A DNA stretch of 64,000 nucleotides, taken from assembly GCA_015179045.1 (NCBI GenBank), contig WHUZ01000027.1, positions 434,001 to 498,000 of the forward strand, written 5' to 3'. The stretch's first letter is position 1. Each line of letters starts with the position of its first letter. The notes under the pieces are model-generated. The model searched no databases. It saw only the letters and a list, made by a program, of their open reading frames with translations, and was not told the origin of the DNA. This document shows positions 1 to 11,497 of this stretch, one piece after another. Source of the DNA: Kalaharituber pfeilii (Eukaryota; Ascomycota; Pezizomycetes; Pezizales; Pezizaceae). The position numbers were made by a program, and so were the translations under genes.

Positions 1-35
1 ATGAATTAGAGCGCAAGTCACCCAAGGAGTGGGCT

Positions 36-91
36 GCTGCCATAGGTTGGTACCCTGTATGCGGGGTTAAGTGACCAAAAAAAAAAAAAAA
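36..91 (+). repeat. Tail-B mini-retroposon
   Basis: A short copy of the LINE-B 3' tail: a GCCATAGG-type segment, then GCGGGGTTAAGTGA and a run of about 15 A. Possible 8-bp target duplications with one mismatch flank it (AAGGAGTG near 24-31, AAGGAGAG near 89-96). No coding capacity. Confidence 0.7.
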
Positions 92-639
92 GGAGAGAGC
101 ATGATTGTCAAGAGTGACTAGATCGCTGGAATAACGTCCATGGTGCCGCCAAAGCGATGTAAGTAGTTCGGAGATTGATATCAGACTAAACGTTGATGTA
201 CTTACGTCGAGCAATTGCAAATACAGTGATGGTAGATAACCCTGTTCTTCATCATGGTCCTGTTATCGTCTCAGCATTCCGGCGTCCTCTGCTACTCTTG
301 TATTGTCAGGTTTTCTGTGTGGTGGTACGAATGTCTGATGACGAGCTCAGCTGGCAGTCGACGGACGTGCTCTGCCTTACATTCTATACTCGAGTCAAAT
401 ACGCCTTTAGTTTAGATACTCGTTACCCCCCTCCCTGAATTATTGCACGCTGCAAGCAAGGTGTGGGCAATGCAATAGCCCGGCGAGTTGGACATTTTGC
501 TCAGAAATAGACGAAATGTTAACAGCATATGGTCAATGATGCGGGTCCGGTATCTTGCAGTGTGCAATATTTCAGAGGAGTAACGAAAGTAGTAATGTTA
601 TAGCAGAAGATAGTCCTATAATAGTCCAGAGCCATTGAA
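92..639. other. Non-coding upstream region
   Basis: No gene is supported here. The open frames are short and lack recognisable domains. The stretch is best read as intergenic DNA leading into the tyrosinase promoter. Confidence 0.5.
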
Positions 640-647
640 TATAAATA
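640..647 (+). promoter_or_regulatory. TATA-like box of the tyrosinase gene
   Basis: TATAAATA lies about 135 bp upstream of the tyrosinase ATG at 783. A pyrimidine-rich leader (cttcctatacatc, ccttatcctccgcacc) runs up to the start codon, as is usual in ascomycete promoters. No specific regulator site is claimed. Confidence 0.35.
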
Positions 648-782
648 TGTGCCTTCTGTGCGCTACAATCTGTACAGCTCTGCGCACCTCATTATTGAAG
701 AGGCGCAATCGCCACGAGCTCAATTTAACTAATTGACCTTCCTATACATCTTTAACTTACCTTATCCTCCGCACCTCTACTC

Positions 783-3718
783 ATGGCGTCCACAAGTACA
801 CTTCCAGTGTTGCCTGGCCCGGTCCCAAAAAAATATTCCATCACCGGAGTCATCACGCCGGATGGCCCACAGGTCAGACGCAACATCTTGAAGCTTTCGG
901 ACCCAAAAGGGGATCCTTCTACCAAAAGACAATGGAATTTATTCCTACAAGCCCTCACGATGTTCCAAGGATATGACGGCAAGGATGCAGAAGATGAGGC
1001 TACTGAGGATGAACACGTAAATCCTACGGGGTATTATCAAGTTGCAGGTTCGCGATTTTTTTTTTTTTTTTTTTTTTTTCGGTTCACATAACCCGCATAC
1101 AAGCTACAAGCCTCTGGCAGGGACAGGTTCGCGAATTTGATTCGCCTTCTTCGATATGGGATTTGGAGCAGTCGAGGTTGACCCAAGATAACATTCACTA
1201 GGAATCCATGGCGCACCCTACATTCACTGGATGGAGGAGCCTGAGCGTGGCGACAGACCAGGAAATTATTGTACGCATGGCACGTAAGTGGTCATAAAAG
1301 CGCTTCCTTGATACTTCTGCTCATACGCATTGACTCTAACCTCCCTTGCCCAACTAGAGCTATGTTTCCCACATGGCACAGGCCCTACGTACTGTTGTTT
1401 GAGGTGTGAACACTCAACTCTTCGCATACTAGTGCTAGCAGATTGAGATCTCCTGCCCAAATGCATTCGCACTGTATCTGACAATTCCACATGGCACTCT
1501 AGCAACGAATTGTGGAGGAGGCACTAAAATACGCATCCAAATTGCACAAAAAATACAAAGATATATACATGGAGGATGCCAAAAAGCTCCGAATGCCGTA
1601 TGCCTTCTGACAATCACTTCTTGGGCAAACTTACTCACTTCACGCAGATTTTGGGATTGGTCAACGGATTACCGTCTCCCAGAGCCAGTTACTACAGAAT
1701 ATATTGACATCACCCTTCCACTCCCGGGCTCCGACGCGGAGCCGGCACCAAAGAAGGTGCACAATCCACTCTGGTCATACCGTTTCAAAAGTGAGCTTCG
1801 GAGAAACAGAGATTTTGGAATCACAGACGATGCAGACTTTGTATGTCGATTTCCTACATCAATGTTGACAAGTCCTAATTATGGGTCTAGTGGCTTCGAT
1901 GGACGGAAACAAAACGTTGCCCGAACGAGGATGGACAAAGCCAGCCTGGGGTCGCCAGCCACCAGCTAGGGAACCCAGCAATACCAAAAGAGAGATTACC
2001 CACTGAGTAAGTATCAGAATGCAGCGGAACCCCGTTCTTGTTAGCCCCAAGCTAAGCAAAGCGCATTTCCGTTGCCTAGCTACCGAGAGGGCACATATAA
2101 ACTTGTTTTGTACCAAAATAAATACGGCCCATTTAGCAACACTGGGTGGTGGAGGCAACATTCGATGGTTCCACGAAGCGAGACGGAGCCGATGTTCCAT
2201 TTTTCAGTCGAGCACTATCATAATTCTATTCACAGTATGCCTGCACTACTGACACTGCACCGGTTGCTTACGGGGTTTGGTAAACTGACAGCAGCTTCCA
2301 GACTATTCTGGTACAGACTTCTCAGTTGACCCCAAAATCAAGAAGCCCGTGGAGGGTCAAATGAGCCACAATTCAGTCGCTGGCTTCGATCCCTTGTTTT
2401 GGCTACAGTGAGTGATCATGAAGACTTCCATGACCGAACATCGTTCGGGCCTGCTACATTCAGTACTGAAGTGAGAATACAATGCGGCAGTCATTGCCAG
2501 GTTGATCGCATATACGCCTTGTGGCAGGCCGTACACTATCAAGAGCCATTCGGAGATCAACTCTCCGAAAGGAGTCGACTTCCACCTGTAGCAAGCATGG
2601 AAGCAATGGATGAGGCGACCACTTCGTTGCGCCCCTTTTATATGGAGAGAAGTTTGAGCGCGGGCGAATCTAAATACGAGGTCTGGACAAATAGCATGGT
2701 GCAAAATCCTGACAGTAGGGGCCCAAAGTGAGTTCTTGACATGGCTATTAACGGGAGTGCAGTAGATCAAAATTCTAACATTTTTTGTAGTATCTGGGAC
2801 TACGGATACACTTACCCTGAAATTCCGCGACGTATCACGAGTCACAGGGAACTACAGAGCCATGTAATCAGAGAAGTATATCTTCAATATCATCCCCTGA
2901 ATCAAGGCGCTTTCCACTTTCGGGACGATGACCCAATCCTAAAAAAGCGTAAGCCCATTCTGAAGTGCCTATATGACAAGTTAGTGATTGGTGGTATGTA
3001 CTGATCCACATTGGTATGAATAGTTGCACATGGTCTAGATGACCCTTACCGTCGCGAATGGATCGTTATCCTGAGAGTTAAGCGTTACTTGGTCAAGCGC
3101 AATTTCTCCATCTTCTTCTTCCTGGGCAAGCCAAGTGAGAAATCTCACGAGTGGATCACTTCTCCTCATCTAGTAGGCACTTTCTCCACGTTCAAGAGCG
3201 AGCCAGATGTTTGTGCGAACTGCAAAAAGCAAGAGGAAGAAGACGTCACGATGAAGGGTGCTGTCGACATTACCAATGCTTTGTATCACGCGCTTGCTAG
3301 AGACAGTATCGATGCCAAACTGTATGAGCGGGACAAGATTGAGGAATATCTCGCAGAGAAGCTTGAATGGAGGATGCTGAACGTAAGTTGTCCCCGTTGG
3401 GCCTTACCTTCACAAGCTCACACCGCATTCGTAACACAGCATGAAACCCGCGAGGCGGTTGATCTCGAAAAAGTGCTAAAGATCCATTCGAACGGGCTTA
3501 ATATCTCCGTGGTGAGCTTCTTGCTGCCTTATCCAACTCCAGTAGATGGATTTCCAGATCCAGAAGGGCCAGACAAGTTCAGAAGCGGCCCTTCCACGCC
3601 ATTGGACTTGGATATTTACAAGCCAATCAACCATGCATTGCATGTGGGTGTCACGGCGCCAAAGAGAAATATCGGTGGAAGGCATCTTCCTCCCCCTAGT
3701 CCACATGGAGATTATTGA
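783..3718 (+). CDS. Tyrosinase (polyphenol oxidase), 12 exons
   Basis: Encodes a binuclear type-3 copper enzyme that hydroxylates monophenols and oxidises o-diphenols to quinones, typically for melanin synthesis. Exons read as 783-1047, 1202-1283, 1358-1403, 1503-1597, 1648-1840, 1891-2006, 2080-2234, 2302-2407, 2491-2727, 2791-2993, 3039-3382 and 3440-3718, giving about 706 residues with all phases consistent. CuA ligands appear as GIHG (His91), YCTHGT (His114, with Cys112 placed for the Cys-His thioether) and WHRPY (His123). CuB appears as HNSIH (His313, His317) and LHHCQVDR (His353/354). The FWDW segment after CuA and the GYTYPE motif near residue 438 mark the catalytic core. The remaining ~260 residues match the C-terminal extension that caps latent fungal tyrosinases. 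There is no signal peptide, so the product is probably intracellular. The first intron carries a tail-B insertion. No in-frame stop or missing ligand was seen; the exact C-terminal exon structure is the least certain part. Confidence 0.9.
1056..1123 (-). repeat. Tail-B mini-retroposon in tyrosinase intron 1
   Basis: Antisense to the gene: a T-run, then a tail-B copy truncated at the hairpin region. It is bounded by 11-bp target duplications CAGGTTCGCGA at 1045-1055 and 1124-1134. The duplicated site contains the 5' splice junction (CAG|GTTCGCG), so the intron now has two possible donors. Read from the second donor the intron would be 75 nt. Confidence 0.9.
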
Positions 3719-4024
3719 TGGAGGAGGTACTTGGGTTTACTTGCAGAGGGAGCTACATGATCAATGAAGATGTACGTTTCAAGAGCAAGGATGTTTCATT
3801 ATGACGTGGAATAGTGGGTCATGTTGGGTTGATCAAAAGAAAATGTATTTTGTCTGCGATGGGGATAGGACGTATTTGTCTATGATCCTTGTGAATTTAT
3901 TTTGAGCAAATTTGACTTCACGGGAGGCGGGCCAATATCGCATTGTTTGCAAGTGAGAACTCGTGCGGTAGCTCATTGCATGCATTTGGGGACCAACTCG
4001 TTGACGACATCAACAACTATTCTG

Positions 4025-4102
4025 TTCCCTGCCATAGGCCTGTAGCCTGTATGCCGCTATGCGGGGGTACGTGGCCCCCCCCAAAAAAAAACAAAAAACA
4101 AG
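4025..4102 (+). repeat. Tail-B mini-retroposon
   Basis: A ccataggcctgtagcc segment, then ATGCGGGGGTACGTGGCC and an A-rich tail. Ten-base duplications AACTATTCTG at 4015-4024 and 4103-4112 mark the insertion. Lies 0.3 kb downstream of the tyrosinase stop. Confidence 0.85.
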
Positions 4103-4112
4103 AACTATTCTG

Positions 4113-4649
4113 CGATTCCGAGCTCAGCTGCTATTCCAATTGTTAAGTCAACTCCTACTTCCCAGTCTAGTCTCATTCCCAGTCAGGTGACGGGAGCAGC
4201 AGTATCCCTGCCTACAAAGCGTGAAATTATCTGTGCATTTCTGATACTAGCCGAAAAAATAAGTATCTGGACAGGGGATCACTGCATAGTATGTGTTATG
4301 CAGTATTCGGTAAAAACTAGCATATTTTTGTATGCTTGGCTGTGGATGTCGATGAGACCAGTCCAAATTTCGTGATAGTGGTCCGATCGGCCATTGAGGC
4401 ATACATTGAGGTATTCTCATAGCCCAAGCAAGCTTTATCAATGAGAACAATATCTAAAATAATGAAAAATACGAAAATAATGAAAAATACTGAAATCAAC
4501 ATGCACTGACGTCATTGAAAATGCAGTTTTGAGAGCTTCACATATGCATATTAATTCAGCTACAAATCTTGAACCCGTGATAAATTGCAGATGAGGGTAT
4601 TACCACTGGAGGTTAGTTACTACTGTTTTGTTTTTACTACTATTGCAGT
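4113..4649. other. Intergenic, no gene seen
   Basis: AT-rich sequence with only short unsupported frames and a small AT-rich direct repeat (aatgaaaaatac) near 4460-4490. Confidence 0.4.
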
Positions 4650-4884
4650 GCTCTTCTGGAGCCAGTTCCAGGGGCTTTTCTGGAAGCTTTTACGGAGGCT
4701 CTTCCAGAGGCTGTTCCGGAGGCTGTTCCGGAGGCTGTACCAGAGGCTGTTTGAGTAGCTGTTGACATGCTACGAGTGGCTGTTCAAGCGGATGTTAAGA
4801 GGGTGTTCCACAGACTGTTCTGGGGGTCGCTCTGGAGGTTGTTCCGGAGGCTGCTTCGGAGGCTGTTTGAGCTCGAACAGCCTC
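4650..4884. repeat. Degenerate 12-bp tandem repeat with terminal hairpin
   Basis: A unit close to AGGCTGTTCCGG is repeated with drift across the interval. It ends in an inverted repeat (GAGGCTGTT at 4859-4867 pairing with AACAGCCTC at 4876-4884). One frame would give a Gly-Cys-Ser repeat but has no start context, so it is treated as a minisatellite. Confidence 0.65.
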
Positions 4885-5131
4885 TAGAGTAGCCTCTAGA
4901 ACTGCCTCTATGTGCAAAATAGAAGGTTATGAGAACAAGGCGCATCAAGAGAATCGTCGGGTGCTTAATTCTTATTTCAATACATGTGCAATCTCCAGAC
5001 TATTAATGTTCATCCAGTTCACCAGTCTCAATCCCTTGCCTTCCTTCAACAGAGACAGTTCCTTGCAACTAGACTAACAGTTCCTTTGACCTCACAATTT
5101 CTTTGATGCGCACCTTTGTCCCTTTATGTTA

Positions 5132-5525
5132 TGTCGGAACATTACATCTGTTGCCACCTGTTGCTATCTTTTTCATTTATGTTTTCGTTCCACTCATATG
5201 CATTTAGTCTCGCTACTGGACTGTATATGAATTACTCCATAACGTTAACTTTTGTGTAGCTTACGCCACGGCGTTTTTCTTTGCAAGCCACGCATCCTGT
5301 GCCTTTCTCACCTTCCTGATATGATATACTTCCCTGATACTTCCCTATTCAGTTATGCTTCCCAAGTCACGTTATGCTATGCTTTCTGATGTATACAAAC
5401 GTGCTGTTCTTGCGACTCTAAGATCAATAGACTTAACGGTATCTCTATATCTTCCCTTCGTGATTCAGCCTTCACCGTGATAAAGCAGCCCTCGCATACT
5501 CTCCTGCTCGTATATTTTATCCTTA
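5132..5525 (+). mobile_element. Solo LTR related to the copia LTR at 12.2 kb
   Basis: Begins TGTCGGAACATTACATC, matching the start of the LTR at 12174 (TGTCGAAACATGACATC). The two share later blocks: a cacc-ttcctgatatgat-like segment, a gatgtata-aa-c-tgttctt segment and aaagc-gccctc near the end. No internal coding region follows. The right boundary is uncertain and could extend to about 5608. Confidence 0.55.
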
Positions 5526-5694
5526 AACCTTTTATTCTTGTTCCTTTGTCTGTAACCTTGCCTCCATTTTTGATCCCTTGATCCTTTTATGTCAAACGAT
5601 GTTTGATGCATGCAAGCTATGGAATGTGGACCTATCAAGGTCCAGGGATCGCGGGGTGCACGAGGACCAAATAAACCAACTTCTTCATCTGTAG

Positions 5695-7175
5695 GGCGCT
5701 CCAGCGATTGTACGCACCTACACTCTTCCAGATTTCAGTAACCATACGTCGTCGAAGAGCTTTTACAAGGCAGACAAGGTTCAGTTGAAATGGAATGAGC
5801 TTGGAACCACGGTATTGGTGTTGGCACAGATGGAGGTGGACAAGACCGGCAAGAGTTACTATGGAGAAACCAATCTTCATTTGATGTCCGCTGCAGGAAA
5901 TTTTGATTGCCGTGTCCCGCTGGGTAAGATTTGACTGCTTCTGTCTTTAGCCCACCTAGCTTGGCTACAGAGGCACCTAGGAAATATAGATATTGACATG
6001 TGAAAATAAATGCAGACAAGGAGGACCCAATTCATAATGTCACGTGGTCACCAAATTCTACCGAGTTTAGTGTGGTTTATAGATATATGCCGGCAAAGAC
6101 GACGATTTTCGATAAGCTGGCGAATGTGATTCATACCTTACCGAAGGGGCTGAGGAACACGATATTGTTCTCGCCTTATACTAGATTTGTTCTGGTAGCG
6201 GGCTTCAGCAATTTGCAGGGACAGATGGATGTTTACGATTGTGAGAGGAATTTTACCAAGATCACGACGATTGAGGCTTCTAATACGAACATCTGCGAGT
6301 GGTCACAGGATGGACAACATATCTTGACGACTACGACGAGTCTGAGATTGAGAGTGGATAATGGAGTTTTTATCCTTGTTCCTTTGCTCGCATATACCTC
6401 GCCATGGCCCACAGGGCTGCACGTGAGTAATGATATTAAAAAAAAAACAAATTTGTTCGCATATTTCATTATTCTCAACACTAGACAGGCATACAAGTTG
6501 GTGATTGTGCAGCGGAGTCCGAGCGCTTCCACAATTGCGGGGACAGTGCTGGGGGCGAAGAAGAGGAAATGGGAGGTTGCGGAGGAACGGAAGATCATAG
6601 AGGAGAACGGGCTGTTGAGGAGACTGGTAGGTTTTGATGCTTTGACATCCGCGTCTGGGTCGGTGGTGCCGCCCACACAAGTTGCAACATCTTCGAACAG
6701 TGGAGGAAAATCATTTTACCACGAATTGGTCTCCGCAAAGTCGAAATCTAGTTCCGGGTCGGCAGTTGAACCATATGACTATCCAACTCTCAATCCAGTG
6801 GACCTAGACGACCTCCATCACATCTGCATCCGCATTCTTCTCCGTGCAGCTACCGCAAAGGATGGATGGCACCATCAGCTCGGCATCTCTCTTGCTGATT
6901 TTGTGCGGCACATAATGTCAGCAACTTCTTTTAGAAAAACAAAGAAACGCAAAAAGTTGTTCACAGATTACAGGAATGCAATGGTGAACCCACAGAACAA
7001 TATCAAGACTCGAGGGGACATAGCTACACATTGCGCAACTGCAGCCCAAATTAAACAGGCAGTTAAATGGAAAACTGCAGCAAGGAGAGACCAATTTCTG
7101 AATCTATTCCGGGCTGTCATTGGCTTGGAATTGGACCAAGTGGATGATGAGACAGATTGGTTGTTAAATGGCTAA
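5695..7175 (+). pseudogene. eIF2A-derived chimeric gene or pseudogene
   Basis: The first two exons (5695-5923 and 6016-about 6362) encode the C-terminal part of the beta-propeller of translation initiation factor eIF2A. Motifs visible include FYKADKVQLKWNE, DKTGKSYYGETNLH, TWSPNSTEFSVVY, YMPAKTTIF, RNTILFSP, LVAGFSNLQGQMDVYD and LRVDNG. The N-terminal half and the normal continuation (KxWHYTG) of the family are missing. Instead an intron containing a tail-A insertion leads into an unrelated frame (about 6484-7175) that encodes roughly 230 residues, basic and hydrophilic, which I do not recognise. Family-conserved positions are changed (GFGNL reads GFSNL, SPHGRF reads SPYTRF). It is most likely a truncated duplicate fused to foreign sequence. 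The frame is open to TAA at 7175, so a chimeric product cannot be excluded. Confidence 0.7.
6396..6451 (+). repeat. Tail-A mini-retroposon in an intron of the eIF2A-like locus
   Basis: ACCTCGCCATGGCCCACAGG, then a GTGAGTAATGATATT end and poly(A). It is flanked by 13-bp duplications with one mismatch (TTTGCTCGCATAT at 6383-6395, TTTGTTCGCATAT at 6452-6464). It lies in the intron ending CAACACTAG at about 6484. Confidence 0.85.
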
Positions 7176-7385
7176 TTATATTCGTGGTCTGTCAGGGTGC
7201 CTTTAATGACAGAAAGTTTTTGGAAGCGGCACACGCATACAATCAACAGAATTGAGATACAGCAACGTATGAATATAAAAGCGGGATGCCTAGTTACTTA
7301 TAAATTGAAACCAATGAAAAAGGTAAGCGGGCGAGATAGTAACCTAGTAGACTTTTTTATTTATTTCTAGCATCTTTCTGCCCTC

Positions 7386-7495
7386 GTCACAGCCCACTGC
7401 AGGGTGAGTAATGGGAAAAAGAAAATAGTAAACCTTTTATCCTTATTCCTTTGTTCGCATATTTCAGTCTTCTCAACACTAGAGTATCCTCCAAG
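7386..7495 (+). repeat. Degenerate tail-A copy plus duplicated intron segment
   Basis: 7386-7426 resembles tail A (CTCGTCACAGCCCACTG, then GGTGAGTAATGG and an A-rich end). It is followed by about 60 bp nearly identical to the intron flanking the 6.4-kb insertion (ctttgttcgcatatttcagt, ctcaacactag). This suggests a local duplication of that intron. Confidence 0.5.
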
Positions 7496-7595
7496 ACCGC
7501 TGGCTGCCAAGTTCTTAGCGCTTAGTGCTTAGTCATGTTCGTACATTATTTGCATATCCTGTCCTCTTCGCTCCCTCGGCAACCCGAGAAGGAAG

Positions 7596-7928
7596 ATGGC
7601 CGAAGGCTCGGCTTCATCTTGCACCGCGCAAGATCCAATGCTAGTATACTCCCCCTTTACGCCATCATCACCATCACCATCCCTTCCCAAACCGCATCAA
7701 GCCCACATCCACAAATTTTCTGACCAACCCGCCAATCGTTGGAATCTCGTCGCATTTGGTGTCCACTGTCGCACCTTCCCTGACCATGTCTGGGCAAATG
7801 ACAAGATCTACCGGTACTCCTTCTGGCTCAACAGCCTCAACCGTCTCCTCAGTAAGAACTCCCCTCAACAGTTTGATCTGCCGTGCGCGACATGGTCGCT
7901 CACGGAAGACTGCTGTTGGAAACCATAG
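7596..7928 (+). CDS. Hypothetical ORF, possible first exon
   Basis: A 110-codon frame with a Ser/Pro-rich N-terminus and then a more protein-like stretch (RWNLVAFGVHCRTFPDHVW, KIYRYSFWLNSLNRLLS). No domain is recognised. It lies 0.5 kb upstream of the decayed gene at 8.4-9.5 kb and could be its first exon, but no splice junction joining them is convincing. Confidence 0.25.
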   Translation: MAEGSASSCTAQDPMLVYSPFTPSSPSPSLPKPHQAHIHKFSDQPANRWNLVAFGVHCRTFPDHVWANDKIYRYSFWLNSLNRLLSKNSPQQFDLPCATWSLTEDCCWKP

Positions 7929-8437
7929 CTAAAGTGTACCGTAGCAATGTCCGATTTCAGTAATTAATGCGGAAATGACAGAGTGCGGGCCATGAGGTGG
8001 GCCCTTGCACCATACACTTAGCTATCGTGGTGTATTGTCTTTTTATGCAACTTTGTGTTATGTATTTCTTTGTGTATTTATATGAGTCTGGAAGCGTCGT
8101 CTTGTAGTTAATAGATCATCAAGGAATTCAGCCTCATTCTATGCCGTATCATCACCCCTATATTTACTACAACTGCGGCTGCCTCACCATCGGCATCAAA
8201 TAGCGTGAGTGTTCACTTCCCTCCCCCTGAGCTGCCTAAACCCGCGGGTGTGGAGGTGTCGCGCCTCTTAACCCCCCTAACCCCCGCGGTGTGGCCAGCC
8301 ATACCGTGTAGTGTTAACTGTCTAGCTGTGCAGTCTCGGATTTGGGGCCGGCGGCTAGGCGCTCATATTGATTATCATTGATTGTTCAAATCGCAATCCA
8401 GGGAAAATTGTTGTAACCAGCAAACTTTTTCTTACAG

Positions 8438-9545
8438 AAAGCGTCTCAGCCGATCATTGTGCAAGGGACGGCAGGGACATTTATTTCCTCAAACGCCTCC
8501 AACGTCTCCGATGTTCATATCCATTCAATCGATCCATCTGGACAAGCGGTGCCGGCGAAGCCGACAGTTGCTCCATCAACATCACCGCCGTATCCGCCGA
8601 ATCCGCAGCAAGATCTGAAGCTTGACGGGACACCTCCGGTAAGTGGTAGTTGCCACTCCGCAGTTTCCGCACAAACTTCTTCTAAACCGGCTTTCAAATC
8701 CAGGGGCTCTATCGACGTTTGGTTCCGAAAACTGTGCGAACCGACTAACGTCCACCGTTCGGTTTCCATACCTCATTGACTCCAAACATCGTCGATCTTG
8801 ATGACGAAGCCGTGCGCAAAGCATGCACCTCTAATCAGCTAGACGACCTTCAATCCCTTTTCGCGGAAACACTCCCTGCCGTCAGTGAAAGCTTTGCGCA
8901 TGCCCTGAACTGATTTTCCAACTGCTCCACCATGGACTGCTACCGCACCACGATCGAGACCTCTCCTAGTCCCCACGGCGTCGCTTGGTCACGCTCGAAC
9001 CACGCTGCAACCTACATCAACCAGGCCGTCTTGCACCTCCTCACTCTCATAGACAAGCTGGGCGAATCCCACGCCAGCCTCAACCCATACTTGCGGGAAG
9101 CCTTTTTTGATTCCTCCGTTAATCCATGATTCATCGACAGTCTTTTTGTCGGTGGGAATGAAAATCTATTGTGTCTAGGAAGGAGATACAGAGTTACATA
9201 CTTGGGTGCGGGGATAAGTTTGACGCGGTGTTTCGGTATGTGGATGGAATGTTGGCATTCGATGTGGGCGTGATCGAGGTCTCGGGAGGCGTAGCGAACG
9301 TCAATAATGACCCAAAGTGCGATCGGGACTAGGCGAAGGTGCATAAGGCGCTGGCGGGAAATCTGCAAATTTTGGCAGGGATGGTGAAGAAGGACTGGGA
9401 TTTGATGCGCAAGTTACAAGTTGTTGGAATTATCAATACTGGTATGCATTATCATTTTACTGGTTGAATATTTCTGGACTCGTCACTGAACACATCCTGA
9501 TTCCATAGGTTGGAACGTCACCGATCCTCCGGATCATTTACATTA
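8438..9545 (+). pseudogene. Decayed unrecognised fungal gene
   Basis: One protein can be followed through several exons despite in-frame stops. Readable pieces are QPIIVQGTAGTFISSNASNV, a Pro-rich linker (YPPNPQQDLKLDGTPP), DEAVRKACTSNQLDDLQSLF, SHASLNPYLREAFFDSS, DKFDAVFRYVDGMLAFDVG, VIEVSGGVANVNNDPKCDRD, KALAGNLQILAGMVKKDWD and LQVVGIINTGWNVTDPP. Splice-like junctions occur (GTAAGT at 8640 with AG near 8704; GTATGC near 9441 with AG near 9509). At least four stops interrupt the frame. The block around DVGVIEVSGG recalls conserved fungal proteins of unknown function, but I cannot name a family. Confidence 0.45.
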
Positions 9546-11497
9546 GCCCTCAAGTTGTGATGCTCAAGTCTCATCTCACATGCCGCATCCCATTATTTCT
9601 TTCGTCACATCAGAACCGTATTTCCTTTGCTACGTCTAATGACTCAGTGCCAGGTTTGTTGCGACTATACCATCCAACATTTTCGAAGTTACTCCCCGCT
9701 GTTCTGGCGCTGCTAATTGAGCTCCAACACAGGCTGCAATGGAAGAAACTATCCGCTGCATTTTGGATTACCAACTGCAGCTTAAAGATACTCTTTAGAA
9801 AGCTATACTCAGTGTCATTTTTTGCCCATCATTTTCCATGATGCCTGCTTGCATCTTTTTTAGCTTTATTTCTCTTTTTTGGGCTCGTTACTCTCTCTCC
9901 GCAAACATATACTCATGCCAAGCCCCTAGCCGCAAACATAGCTCAGAAACACAATGGTTTTCCTTTCTTGCAATAATGAGCGATAACAAGATAATCCAGC
10001 ATGTTGAAATATCTTAAATGACGGAAAATTGCGACATGTTAGCAGGGCATCTAGTTCTGTGCTGTGGAGACCTGCGTGTCGGCGAGTTCATTTAATGTAA
10101 TTACTACTGCTTGGTCCTGTTGCCCTTGTCCCACTGCCTATGCGGAATGCACAATATGGGAAGAAATTAATATTGCTTCCTCTACTTTACAAGCATTTAT
10201 GACGTTTCTGGGTGCTTGCAGCTTTATTGGTACTTCTACGAACTGGAACACTACTTATCTCTTGCCCTCACGGAATGTGTTGCCATAGCGAAGGTACTGT
10301 GAGAAATGCGCCCCCCCTCCCTCCATTTGCGGAAAGTACAGTGCCCAATCCATGTTGCATTGCGCAACTGCTGCTATCGGTTGATCAGGCTGAATTGTCA
10401 CTTCCTGGGTAGGCCCTGACACGGTACCGACGTCGCTGCCCAAAACATGAAATGCAGTCCAGATCCTGTTGAAGTTGCAAAGGCAACACGATGCTAATTT
10501 CTTATGACAACTTTGTTTGGTACTGTAATCGGTAATGCAGTAAATCAGAGATCAAGCCGTCGCCTTGCGTAATACAAACCGAAAATCGTGTTCACACCGA
10601 AGTGTAGAAACAATGAATGGACTCCATGAAACGATTTGCTAATGATGGCGATATAAATAAATGTTCCCTACGCTACAATGAGGGCATCTTCTGGTCATAA
10701 GGAAAGTAAAGGAAAGAATATGCCATCTGTACCTATTCCAGTAGTATTTTGTAGTGCCAAAATGTGATATTTTACGGTTAAACTTCCCACATGTGAATTG
10801 TATGCCTACATGTGGCGCGGATGCTATAGTCTGGTCGCAGCTTGGGGTCGTAACTGTTCTCGTTGTTCCGTAGAAAATCTAACCAGAAGAGGAACACCCG
10901 CTATTCTGCAGAACATCGGATGACTGAGAGCAGAGGGCCAAATGGCAGCAAGGCCGATCGAAGAAACATGACCACAAATTGCACGTCTCATTGCAAGCCG
11001 ACTTTCGTTGGACAGGGGCACCTGAGACTTGGTATGAGACTTCACAGGGTATGGGTGGAGGTAAGATTCATGGGAATCGCGTGTTAATGATTGTAGTGAA
11101 GACCACATGGGTTAACGGCAACCGGGCGGCTATCCCTTTAACATGCATCACTATCACTGGAGTCCCAGGGACGTGTGGAAGGATAACTTATGGTAGTTCT
11201 ACTCCTAAGTCCAGCAAGATGAACAAAAATCTTTGCGTTTTCATCAAACAAAGTAACATGTAACTTCTTGGACCCCATGTTGAAGGCAGACTTGGACTTC
11301 CGATACTTCGCCTGATTAACATACAATTGCGGAGAGAAGACTTCGGTCAAACGGAGCTAATGTAGTGGCTGGGCACGAGACTGCAGCTAAATCTGGGGTG
11401 CCAAAATCTATGGGGGCAGATTGAACGCCAACTGCAAGGCACTTTGCTGGCGCATCAATTGGTGTAGTAAAATTCTTTGTGTCGGTATAATCGAAAG
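9546..11497. other. Intergenic, no gene supported
   Basis: Only short overlapping frames on both strands, without domains or convincing codon structure. No repeats of the tail families were seen here. Confidence 0.4.

Noticed and set aside
4650..4884. Small Gly-Cys-Ser-rich secreted protein
   Set aside because: The frame exists only because of the 12-bp repeat. There is no ATG with a signal peptide, and the repeat drifts without respecting codons.
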